Positions 1 through 6,979 of a stretch of DNA of 34,258 nucleotides are shown in pieces. This DNA is from an uncultured Candidatus Peregrinibacteria bacterium (GTDB taxonomy: Bacteria > Patescibacteriota > Gracilibacteria > Peribacterales > Peribacteraceae). The stretch's first letter is position 1; every line of letters begins with the position of its first letter. The stretch lies in contig CAINVY010000011.1 in the NCBI GenBank assembly GCA_903854335.1, positions 67,007 to 101,264 of the forward strand, in the 5' to 3' direction. The translations under genes were made by a program, and so were the position numbers. A model generated the notes under the pieces. It was given only the letters and a program-made list of their open reading frames with translations, had not been told where the DNA came from and searched no databases.

Positions 1-1
1 T

Positions 2-475
2 GCGGAAAATGAATTCTTGGTTGGGCAAGGATATGTCCAGCCCTGGAGATTCGCGGATGTCGTCGTGCAGTCAAATGTCGAAGACGCAACGCGTTATGTG
101 GCATGGCAGAAGCTCTCGCAATCAGAATTCCGACGTGAATCTCATTCGCACAGGAGCGCTTTCTTAAAAGCTCTGGGGCATGCTGCTTACAGCGATGCTG
201 CGGCGGAGGTTCTCCTTGAAACGTTTAATCTCTTTCCGTCCGAGTTGCGCCAAATCATAGGGCATGTGAGTGCGCTCTCACCGGAAGTAGCGCAGCGAGC
301 GGGTCGTGCGATCTTTGCGCATTCTATGTCTTCCAATGAGGACATAGATTTTGTGGCGCAAGCTATTCCTGGCTTGGCACAGGAGGCGGAGAAGGCGAAG
401 AGGCCGATGTATGCGGATGTCGTGGAGAAACTCAAAGCCGCGGCAACGCAGCCTGCGCCCGTCGCGGCCGCGTAA
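2..475 (+). CDS. Hypothetical protein, 5'-truncated by window edge
   Basis: The reading frame is open from the first full codon (base 2) to a TAA at 473-475, so the gene probably begins upstream of the window; a TTG at 17 is the first possible in-window start but there is no reason to prefer it. The visible 157 residues are mostly helical and soluble. They have a leucine- and alanine-rich middle and an Ala/Pro tail (TQPAPVAAA), and no membrane segment. I do not recognise a family. The next ORF follows on the same strand after about 110 bases. Coding is likely because the frame is long and open at the edge, but the function is unknown. Confidence 0.6.
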   Translation, partial: AENEFLVGQGYVQPWRFADVVVQSNVEDATRYVAWQKLSQSEFRRESHSHRSAFLKALGHAAYSDAAAEVLLETFNLFPSELRQIIGHVSALSPEVAQRAGRAIFAHSMSSNEDIDFVAQAIPGLAQEAEKAKRPMYADVVEKLKAAATQPAPVAAA

Positions 476-548
476 TCTCGATCGAAAGTTCGCTCGTAGC
501 ATCGTCATGAACGTCTCGCGGTTTGTCCTTTCTTGAGAACAGATCCTA

Positions 549-576
549 TTGCAAATCAGAAAACCAGGCGTATACC
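549..576 (+). promoter_or_regulatory. Putative promoter of the 585 ORF
   Basis: TTGCAA at 549-554, a 16-base spacer and TATACC at 571-576. The -10 box ends 8 bases before the ATG at 585, so any transcript would be nearly leaderless, as at several better-supported genes here. Confidence 0.35.
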
Positions 577-584
577 ATCCCTCG

Positions 585-827
585 ATGCCAATAGAACATG
601 ATTTTAGACAGGATAAGCGAAAGGATCATGGCTTCCATGATTGTGAGGTTGCCGTTCAGAGGGTTGTCGAAATCCCCGAGGACAACGAGAACCGAGAGTT
701 TGCGGTGAGACAGGCTGAGCGAGGCCTTGCGCAAAGAGCGACAGAAGGGCGGATTACAATGACCGAGTGGCTCGAGCTGTCTGGGCTTTTGCATACACCT
801 CCTCCTTCCGAAAGGAGAGCGGCGTAA
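585..827 (+). CDS. Small hypothetical protein (80 aa)
   Basis: The product is a short, charged, soluble protein with many Asp/Glu/Arg in the first half and a C-terminal TEWLELSGLL segment that may be a helix. The ATG at 585 is chosen over an in-frame TTG at 549 because a promoter-like pair (TTGCAA, TATACC) lies at 549-576, which would put the TTG inside the promoter. There is no clear ribosome binding site. I recognise no family. It sits between two other unrecognised short ORFs, so the region could be a decayed locus. Existence of the gene is only moderately supported. Confidence 0.4.
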   Translation: MPIEHDFRQDKRKDHGFHDCEVAVQRVVEIPEDNENREFAVRQAERGLAQRATEGRITMTEWLELSGLLHTPPPSERRAA

Positions 828-851
828 TTTTGCAGGATCTATGAGAGCAAA

Positions 852-1139
852 TTGGTCGAATTTGACAAAAATAATGTACATGCAACAATAGGAAATGCAT
901 TTCCTTGTCTCGCCATGTTATCGCGCCTAGAGAACAGCACTGTCCGAATCTCGACGGGGGAAGTAAATCGTCCTGCCGTTGTAGCCAGTATGCTTAATGC
1001 GAATTCAAAAGTCCTGGAAGCGAGTGTTAGAGGTAATGAAGTAGTTATTACATCGCTGAAATTACACGCGAACTATATTCGCTCGTTACTCAATGGTATG
1101 AAAATCGCTGCGCCTGAGCCATCGGTGGAACAGGCTTAA
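852..1139 (+). CDS. Small hypothetical protein (95 aa)
   Basis: The frame starts at a TTG (852) and ends with TAA at 1137-1139. It is the same frame as the ORF ending at 827, so the two are separated by one in-frame stop and about 24 bases; they could be one gene split by a stop or simply two genes. The predicted protein is soluble, mixed alpha/beta in character (VVASMLNANSKVLEASVRG, then NEVVITSLKL). No domain is recognised and no ribosome binding site is seen. The following gene is on the opposite strand and converges on it. Confidence 0.35.
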   Translation: MVEFDKNNVHATIGNAFPCLAMLSRLENSTVRISTGEVNRPAVVASMLNANSKVLEASVRGNEVVITSLKLHANYIRSLLNGMKIAAPEPSVEQA

Positions 1140-1167
1140 TGATTGCGATCAGAAGCATGTTGTTCAC

Positions 1168-2043
1168 TCAGACCCGCGACTCTTGTTTGTAGAATTTGAA
1201 ACGATCGCTGATCCCTGGCACTTCCACGACGTTGTCCCAGGATTTCGGTTTCTTGATTTCTTCCTGAACCCGCTGCGTTTTTCCTTTCGTTGCTTTGAGG
1301 GCTTTGTTCTTTGCGGTGACCCAGTGGTAGCGATCGTGGTAAAAAACAACGGATGTGTCTTTGACGGCAAATGTACCCGTCGAGAGGCGAAGCGCGTGCT
1401 CCCATGCCTCCTTCTCCTTCCCCTTCATGAGTTCGGGATGCGCGGAGCGTTCCCAATTCGTATTGTTGGCATCGCCGATGCAGGAGAAAGCGTGAGGCGT
1501 GCGAACCACTTGTTCCATTTGATCCGCAGTTGTCGGTTCGCGATCTTCCGGCAGGGGCGGAGCGCCGCGGAGCATGCCTTTCTTGCCGATGCGGTTGCGA
1601 ATGACGTTCGCGATAAGCTCACGGTCATGGTCGCTCACTTCCGATCCCGCCTCCGAGAAGATCACGCGTGCCACGAAGGTGTTTGGCAGAGATTCATTCT
1701 TCTCTTTCGCCTCCGTCCGCTCGGCGGGGACGCGTACCAATGGCGCAGGTGTCGATGGAGGTGGTGGTTGTGATTGAGGCACAGTGATCCGCTGACCGGT
1801 GTGCAGTTTGCGAGGATCGACGGTGCTATTGAGCGATTCCAGCGCTTTCACCGAGATCGTGATCCCGCGTTCTTTCGTCAATTTTTTTGCAATACTGCTG
1901 AACGTGTCTCCCGGTTGCACGCGGTAGGTCGCGAAGGTCTTTTTGAGTTGCCGCAGTTGCGATCTCATAGAATCGACGATCTCCTGCATCTTCTCGCCGG
2001 GGGACTCGGGAGGTGGGGGGCGTGACTCGATAGGTTCGGTCAT
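1168..2043 (-). CDS. LysM domain / SleB-like cell wall hydrolase
   Basis: Probable peptidoglycan hydrolase of 291 residues. Residues about 40-88 form a LysM module (YRVQPGDTFSSIAKKL, later LHTGQRITVP), which binds glycan strands. A Pro-rich linker (91-108) leads to a C-terminal domain from about 122 resembling the SleB/hydrolase_2 family. Its ARVIFSEAGSE stretch corresponds to the family's conserved acidic motif (Glu131 is the candidate catalytic residue), followed by IANVIRNRIG. The ATG at 2043 is chosen because longer in-frame starts run into the divergent pseudouridine synthase gene. From this start there is no signal peptide, so how it reaches the wall is unclear; a start further upstream adds only a short hydrophobic stretch. 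No Shine-Dalgarno is visible. The LysM call is firm, the hydrolase class less so. Confidence 0.75.
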   Translation of the reverse strand: MTEPIESRPPPPESPGEKMQEIVDSMRSQLRQLKKTFATYRVQPGDTFSSIAKKLTKERGITISVKALESLNSTVDPRKLHTGQRITVPQSQPPPPSTPAPLVRVPAERTEAKEKNESLPNTFVARVIFSEAGSEVSDHDRELIANVIRNRIGKKGMLRGAPPLPEDREPTTADQMEQVVRTPHAFSCIGDANNTNWERSAHPELMKGKEKEAWEHALRLSTGTFAVKDTSVVFYHDRYHWVTAKNKALKATKGKTQRVQEEIKKPKSWDNVVEVPGISDRFKFYKQESRV

Positions 2044-2116
2044 GAGGAAAACGAGAAAGCAATATTGAGCATAGCGAGCGCGTTCTGTGCGTGCAATTTT
2101 CCTGTACACTCTCCTC

Positions 2117-2788
2117 ATGCCCATCAATAAAGATCGTGTGCTTTTCCGGGATGATTCGTTCCTCGCGGTGCAGAAGCTGTCGGGCGAACTCGTGGTGAAG
2201 GGGAAGGGTCCCGTGGGCAAGCTCCCGCTGCTGGATTTTTTGAAGAAGACCGAAGTGGGGTTGCGGCCGCTCAATCGTCTGGATTTCGAAACGTCGGGTG
2301 TGGTGCTGTTCGCGAGGACGAAGAAAGGATTCGATGCGGCGCTCGCGGCGATGAAGAGCGGAGCCAAACCCTGGGTGAAGACCTATCGCACGATCGTCAA
2401 AGGGCGGATGCCGCGGGAGAGGGGAGAGATCGATTTCAAGCTCCCCGCGCGCGCGGGAGGAGAGAAGATTCCCGCCAGCACGAAGTTCAGAGTCCTCGAT
2501 CGCTTCCCGACCGTGACGTACGTCGAGGCACAGATCGAGACGGGCCGTCATCATCAGATTCGTCGTCACCTCTCCGCGATCGGACACCCGCTCGTGCTCG
2601 ATTCCGTGTACGGGGACGAGAAATTCAACCGCGCGTTCGGACGGGAACTCCGTTTCCATCGATTCTTCCTGCATGCGTTCTCCTTCGATTTCACCCATCC
2701 TCTGACGGGAGAGCACCTCCACATCGAAGCGCCCCTGCCGGAGTCGTTTAATGCAGTGCTGAAGAGACTGGGAGGAGGCGGCAGGTAA
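2117..2788 (+). CDS. RluA-family RNA pseudouridine synthase
   Basis: Isomerises specific uridines in rRNA or tRNA to pseudouridine. The 223-residue protein carries the family signature LNRLDFETSG with the catalytic Asp at about residue 56. It also has the later RluA motif ETGRHHQIRRHLSAIGHPL followed by DSVYG. No S4 RNA-binding domain precedes the catalytic domain, so it is a short, single-domain member, and its target site cannot be told from sequence. The ATG at 2117 is preferred over a GTG at 2087. A TACACT box at 2105-2110 ends 6 bases before this ATG, which would give a leaderless mRNA. It is divergent from the wall hydrolase, with trpS 50 bases downstream. Confidence 0.88.
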   Translation: MPINKDRVLFRDDSFLAVQKLSGELVVKGKGPVGKLPLLDFLKKTEVGLRPLNRLDFETSGVVLFARTKKGFDAALAAMKSGAKPWVKTYRTIVKGRMPRERGEIDFKLPARAGGEKIPASTKFRVLDRFPTVTYVEAQIETGRHHQIRRHLSAIGHPLVLDSVYGDEKFNRAFGRELRFHRFFLHAFSFDFTHPLTGEHLHIEAPLPESFNAVLKRLGGGGR

Positions 2789-2803
2789 AGCAGCGATTCT
2801 CCA

Positions 2804-2832
2804 TTCTCAATTCTCCTCCGCCGCCTTATCAT
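2804..2832 (+). promoter_or_regulatory. Putative leaderless promoter of trpS
   Basis: TTCTCA at 2804-2809, a 17-base spacer and TATCAT at 2827-2832. The -10 box ends 6 bases before the trpS ATG at 2839, so the expected transcription start falls on the A of the start codon. Confidence 0.5.
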
Positions 2833-2838
2833 ATCTCC

Positions 2839-3858
2839 ATGAAAGCGTCCCTGCCAACTTGTCCGTCTTCGTCCCGCAACGGCGGGACTACGCCGAGGCT
2901 TCGCGTCCTCTCCGGCATCCAGCCCTCCGGCCAGCTGCACTTGGGTAATTACTTCGGTTCGATCAAACCGAATCTGGATTTTCAGGGGAAGGCGGACCAG
3001 AGCTTCTTCTTCATTGCGGATCTCCATGCACTTACAACGTTGCAGAGCGGGGATCTGCTCCTGCAGGCGAGGCGCGATATCGTCCTCGATTACCTCGCAT
3101 GCGGATTCGATCCGGAGAAATCCATCATCTACTACCAATCGGATGTTCCCGAACACACGGAGCTCATGTGGATTCTTTCGACGGTGACGCCGATGGGCTT
3201 GCTCGAGCGCGCGGTGAGCTATAAGGAGAAGGTGTCCAAGGGGATCGCGGCGACGGCTGGTCTCTTCACGTATCCGGTCCTCATGGCTGCGGATATTCTG
3301 CTCTATCAAGCCAATCTCGTTCCGGTGGGTCGCGATCAGAAGCAACATCTCGAGATCACGCGAGACATTGCGGTGAAATTCAACAATACGTTTGGTGAGG
3401 CGTTCGTCATTCCCGAACCGCTCATCCGGGAGGATGTGGCGGTGGTGCCGGGTACCGACGGGCAGAAGATGAGCAAGAGCTACGGCAATACCATCCCGCT
3501 CTTTGGTTCGGAGGCCTCGATCAAGAAGGCGATCATGGGAATCGTGACGGATTCCAAGGGCGCGGATGAGTCGAAGAATCCCGAGGAGAGCGTTATCTTT
3601 GCTCTCCATCGTCTCTTTCTCGATGCGCATGAGCAGAAGTCGCTCATGGACGAATATCGCAGCGGGATTTCGTACGGCGAGGCGAAGAAGAGATTGCTTG
3701 CGTGTTACATGGATGCCTTCGCTCCGATGCGCACGAAGCGCGAGGAGTATGCGAAGAAGACTGCGTTGGTCGATGAGATTCTCGCAGAGGGTGCTCGGAG
3801 GGCCAAGGTTACAGCAGAGAAGACGATGGAGAAGGTGCGCGAGCTCGTCGGACTATGA
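2839..3858 (+). CDS. trpS: Tryptophanyl-tRNA synthetase
   Basis: Charges tRNA-Trp with tryptophan; class Ic aminoacyl-tRNA synthetase acting as a dimer in the cytoplasm. At 339 residues it has usual bacterial length. The first family motif LSGIQPSGQLHLGNYFG (HIGH-equivalent, His34) and the KMSKS loop (residues 210-214, in GQKMSKSYGN) are both intact. The N-terminus is odd: about 20 residues rich in Ser/Pro/Thr precede the conserved LRVLSG start of the Rossmann fold. That extension is encoded by DNA containing a perfect 7-bp palindrome (2871-2888). The stop overlaps the maf start by 4 bases (ATGA), which suggests translational coupling. Confidence 0.97.
   Translation: MKASLPTCPSSSRNGGTTPRLRVLSGIQPSGQLHLGNYFGSIKPNLDFQGKADQSFFFIADLHALTTLQSGDLLLQARRDIVLDYLACGFDPEKSIIYYQSDVPEHTELMWILSTVTPMGLLERAVSYKEKVSKGIAATAGLFTYPVLMAADILLYQANLVPVGRDQKQHLEITRDIAVKFNNTFGEAFVIPEPLIREDVAVVPGTDGQKMSKSYGNTIPLFGSEASIKKAIMGIVTDSKGADESKNPEESVIFALHRLFLDAHEQKSLMDEYRSGISYGEAKKRLLACYMDAFAPMRTKREEYAKKTALVDEILAEGARRAKVTAEKTMEKVRELVGL
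2871..2888. repeat. Short GC-rich palindrome in the 5' end of trpS
   Basis: GTCCCGC, a 4-base loop AACG, then GCGGGAC: a perfect 7-bp stem inside the codons for the non-conserved N-terminal extension of TrpS. It resembles a REP-type palindrome, but I found no second copy in this window. Confidence 0.5.
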
Positions 3859-4436
3859 CGCGTTTGATTCTCGCGTCGGCGAGCCCGCAGCGAAGAATGC
3901 TCCTCGAAGGTTTGGGCGTATCGTTTGATGTAGTGATTCCCACGGGAGTGGACGAGTCCGCACATCCAGAGATTGCGCCTCAAAAGCGCGCACAAGCGTT
4001 GGCGCGGCTCAAGGCGGAGGAAGTTTCTGCGCGGGTTAAGAACGCGTGGGTCGTAGGATGTGACACGCTTGTTGTTTCTTTTGATGGACAGCTCTTCGAG
4101 AAACCCAAGGACAAGATCGAGGCTCGTCAGATGATCTCGGCGCAGAGCGGTCGCACCTCCATCGTGCACTCGGGACTCTGTTTGATTTCGCCCGCGGGGA
4201 AAATATTTGAAGGTATTTCTTCTTCCGAGGTGCGCTTCAAGGAACTCACTGCTGCGGAGATCGATTGGTGGATAGAGAAGAAGTTCTGGGAAGGGAGGTC
4301 GGGATCGTTTCAGATCGACGGACTAGGACAGCTCATGATCGAAGAAATCAAAGGTGATTGGACAAGCATTGTCGGGTTCCCGATCTTTCTCTTCGGAGTG
4401 CTTTGTCGAAAAGCCGGGATATCTTTTATTCCGTAA
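3855..4436 (+). CDS. maf: Maf-family nucleotide pyrophosphatase
   Basis: House-cleaning enzyme of the Maf/HAM1 superfamily that hydrolyses non-canonical or modified nucleoside triphosphates to monophosphates and pyrophosphate. The 193-residue product starts with the signature LILASASPQRRMLLEGLG. It continues with GCDTLV (usually GADT), KPKD, SGRTSIVHSG and the C-terminal GRSGSFQIDGLG, in the order found in the family. It overlaps the trpS stop codon by 4 bases and is probably cotranscribed with it. The Cys in place of the usual Ala in the third motif is a small deviation. Substrate preference (dTTP/UTP type or m7GTP type) cannot be decided by eye. Confidence 0.9.
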   Translation: MTRLILASASPQRRMLLEGLGVSFDVVIPTGVDESAHPEIAPQKRAQALARLKAEEVSARVKNAWVVGCDTLVVSFDGQLFEKPKDKIEARQMISAQSGRTSIVHSGLCLISPAGKIFEGISSSEVRFKELTAAEIDWWIEKKFWEGRSGSFQIDGLGQLMIEEIKGDWTSIVGFPIFLFGVLCRKAGISFIP

Positions 4437-4502
4437 CAGAAACACTTTCGCTATTCGCTTCTTCAAGGGAAAAAGTCGATGCTATGCTCTTTTAATATTT
4501 TA

Positions 4503-4511
4503 TGGTATAAT
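4503..4511 (+). promoter_or_regulatory. Extended -10 promoter of the TGase-VWA gene
   Basis: TGGTATAAT, a perfect extended -10 box with no good -35 (the hexamer 17 bases upstream is TATGCT). The expected start near 4518 gives a leader of about 20 bases before the ATG at 4538. The intergenic stretch 4437-4537 shows nothing else. The surrounding 12-mer ATGGTATAATAC recurs exactly at the next gene's promoter. Confidence 0.6.
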
Positions 4512-4537
4512 ACAAAGAAATATTCATACGATTGTTC

Positions 4538-6973
4538 ATGCCCTCTCTTCCTCCGAGTCTCGGCGATGATCCAGGAGTACAGCCTGCAAGCGCTGGCGAT
4601 GATCTCGCACTGCGGGAAAATAAAATGGGCAATTTATTCCAATCGACTGAAGATTTCGAACAATACAAAAAGTGGCAACAGGCAGTTCCGATGTTTGTGC
4701 GTACCATTCTAGAGGCCGCCATTTTCGGAAGAACAGTTCGTATCGATCCTTCACTTCCTCCTCTCACGCGACAATTTCTTCATGCGTTGCAAGAGCTGCT
4801 CCTGCAGCCCGAGAAGGATTGTGCGCAGATTGCGGAGCTGGATCCTCGTTTGCAGCGCATTCTTCAGCCCTTACAAGCGGAAGCTACGGGAAAGGAAACA
4901 GTGAATGTTTACCGTGTTCTTGGCAGCAAAGATTATGGATTTCCTCTGAAGCTTCAGTGGTACGAAGCGAGGTTGGCCCCGCGATTGCAATGGGTCTTGG
5001 AGCAAGATCGTGGGGCTTCGGTGCCAGAAACGCAGCTCATGACCATCGATGATAAACAGACATTAAAGCTGTCAATGGATGAGGTGAATAAGAGCAAGGA
5101 GGAGATCACGAAGGGAGAATATGTTGTCCATCCGGCATACGCAGGGTACTACCGTGGTCTTGTTTGCGAGCAGTGGGATCCAGCTGCACTGGTATGGCGG
5201 GCAACAGAACGAACACTCAGGAGCGTGTCTCAGGAGGAAGATTGTGTACCGGAAACACGCCGTTTCATGCGCGGGCTCTTGCAGGCAGGAAAGACGAAGG
5301 CCGTGGATCTGCCCTACGAGTTCGCGATTGATCCACACTCCCTACCGTTTGGCGTCACGGCATTTCAGGATCAATACGACGTGTGGTATCTGCACAATGA
5401 TTTGAACGAACCGAAGGAGTGTGAATGGTCCATTGCCAAAATGAAGTCGTACAGACCCACGGCCTCGCCGCCCCTTGCATCGAAGAGAGAAATGGCGATC
5501 TTGCCGGACGAGTTGCAGTCGTTGGTTAGAGATTCTAAGAGTGCCTCCACCATGCCGACCATCGAGCGTGCACGGGCAATCGTTGCTTCCGTGCGGAATG
5601 GTCTTAAATATTCAAATAACGAGAAACTGAGTCATCAATATCGTAGTAATCCTGGGCTTTTCTTTTCGCAAGTGTGGGAACACAAGGAAGCGGATTGCGA
5701 CGTGGCAAACGCCTTAGCTGCTGAGGTGTTGTTTCAAGCAGGCATGCAAGTACGGATGGTGGTCGGGCATAGCATCAGTTCCCAAACGAAGGGAGGAAGC
5801 GCTATCCTGCATGGTGGCACACGCCATGCGTGGCTGGAGGTAAAAGATCCGAAGTGGGAGGATCACTGGGTGCGTCTCGATGCGACACCCGCGGGTGATC
5901 CGAATGTCGACGAAGAACAGCAAGAGGAAGATCTTCAGGCGCGTTCAAGAGGAGTTAAAGACGTGCCAAAGGAATTGTCCGATGATCTTTGGAGGGTTAA
6001 ATCTGATATCGACAAAGAAGAACAGAGAGTTGAAGAATCGGTTAGGAGAGATTCTCGAGGAGAAATATTTAAGGCCAAGAGGGTTGAGAAAGAGGAAGAA
6101 GTTCTGCAAAAAATTCAAACACTTCGACAGCGGTATGGCGGTGTCCTCGAGGAGTGTCGCCGTGCGTGGCATGCTGTCGTCAGTAAAAATCTCGCCAAGC
6201 AGCAGGAGGAGCAGGACTACACCGGGCCTGTCCCTCCGGATATTGGGGACGAACTAGATGAAGATTCCATCGTTGCTATTCCCATTGCTCAACGCAGCCG
6301 TGATCCGTTGCCGCTCGCCTTCAGAGCTCCGCAACGAAAAGTGACATTCGATACGGTATCCGGCGGCTACGAATTGTATATCGGAGCGGACGTATCTCTA
6401 TCGATGAAAGATAAGGATTTCACTTCCGGTTTGCGCAAGTGCGACGCGCAGCGAGACGCAGTGTTTCTTTTCGTCGACAGCATTATGCAGAACGTAGCGG
6501 AGACGAAGAGAGCGGGTCTTCTGAAAGATGCGTTGCCTGTGCGTGTCTGCGTTGCCACCTATGCCGGGGATACTTCCATCGTCCTTCCCCTGACAGAACA
6601 GTGGGGGATTGATGAGCAGGTGAAGCTCTATGATGCGTTGGAAACCTTTCGTAGTGGAACCCGAGATGATATTACTTTGAGAAATTTTCAGAAAATAATG
6701 GCAGAGTCCCCATCCTGTGATGACTCCAAAATGCACCGTGCCATCCTCATGTTTTCCGATGGAGGGACCCAGGAGCAAGATAGCGTGCGTAACGAGATCG
6801 CGAAGATGCGAATCCAAGGCATGGTGGTTGCAGGATTTGGAATAACAAACGAGGGTAGGGCTATGGAAGCCGCTTACGCCCCCGATGGCAGGACAATAGA
6901 AAATGTCGAACAACTGCCGGACGCCGGGATTCGCTATATTGTAAATCTTCTGAATACATGGTATAATACCTAG
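4538..6973 (+). CDS. Transglutaminase-like / von Willebrand factor A fusion protein
   Basis: An 811-residue cytoplasmic protein with no signal or membrane segment. The N-terminal 330 residues are unrecognised. A transglutaminase/cysteine-protease-like core follows with a full triad: Cys387 (EADCDVANAL), His430 (HAWLEV) and Asp448 (RLDATP). A charged, probably coiled-coil linker spans about 490-580. The C-terminal VWA domain has an intact metal site: DVSLS (Asp618, Ser620, Ser622), Thr708 (RSGTRDD) and Asp741 (FSDGGT). MoxR-type AAA+ ATPases are known to be encoded beside separate VWA and transglutaminase genes. Here the last two are fused and the AAA+ gene follows 6 bases later, so the pair is probably a chaperone or remodelling machine in which the VWA domain presents a target. 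The ATG at 4538 is used; a TTG at 4532 is possible. The target is unknown. Confidence 0.85.
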   Translation: MPSLPPSLGDDPGVQPASAGDDLALRENKMGNLFQSTEDFEQYKKWQQAVPMFVRTILEAAIFGRTVRIDPSLPPLTRQFLHALQELLLQPEKDCAQIAELDPRLQRILQPLQAEATGKETVNVYRVLGSKDYGFPLKLQWYEARLAPRLQWVLEQDRGASVPETQLMTIDDKQTLKLSMDEVNKSKEEITKGEYVVHPAYAGYYRGLVCEQWDPAALVWRATERTLRSVSQEEDCVPETRRFMRGLLQAGKTKAVDLPYEFAIDPHSLPFGVTAFQDQYDVWYLHNDLNEPKECEWSIAKMKSYRPTASPPLASKREMAILPDELQSLVRDSKSASTMPTIERARAIVASVRNGLKYSNNEKLSHQYRSNPGLFFSQVWEHKEADCDVANALAAEVLFQAGMQVRMVVGHSISSQTKGGSAILHGGTRHAWLEVKDPKWEDHWVRLDATPAGDPNVDEEQQEEDLQARSRGVKDVPKELSDDLWRVKSDIDKEEQRVEESVRRDSRGEIFKAKRVEKEEEVLQKIQTLRQRYGGVLEECRRAWHAVVSKNLAKQQEEQDYTGPVPPDIGDELDEDSIVAIPIAQRSRDPLPLAFRAPQRKVTFDTVSGGYELYIGADVSLSMKDKDFTSGLRKCDAQRDAVFLFVDSIMQNVAETKRAGLLKDALPVRVCVATYAGDTSIVLPLTEQWGIDEQVKLYDALETFRSGTRDDITLRNFQKIMAESPSCDDSKMHRAILMFSDGGTQEQDSVRNEIAKMRIQGMVVAGFGITNEGRAMEAAYAPDGRTIENVEQLPDAGIRYIVNLLNTWYNT
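6959..6967 (+). promoter_or_regulatory. Internal extended -10 promoter before the AAA+ gene
   Basis: TGGTATAAT lies within the last codons of the TGase-VWA gene. Its start would be near 6974, leaving a leader of only about 6 bases before the ATG at 6980. It shares the 12-mer ATGGTATAATAC with the promoter at 4503. Confidence 0.45.
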
Positions 6974-6979
6974 AAAATT

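Noticed and set aside
1826-2722. Minus-strand ORF opposite the pseudouridine synthase
   Set aside because: Runs through two genes with clear family motifs on other frames.
3856-3858. TGA recoded as glycine
   Set aside because: TGA ends trpS at the expected family length and also ends the AAA+ gene, so the standard bacterial code applies.
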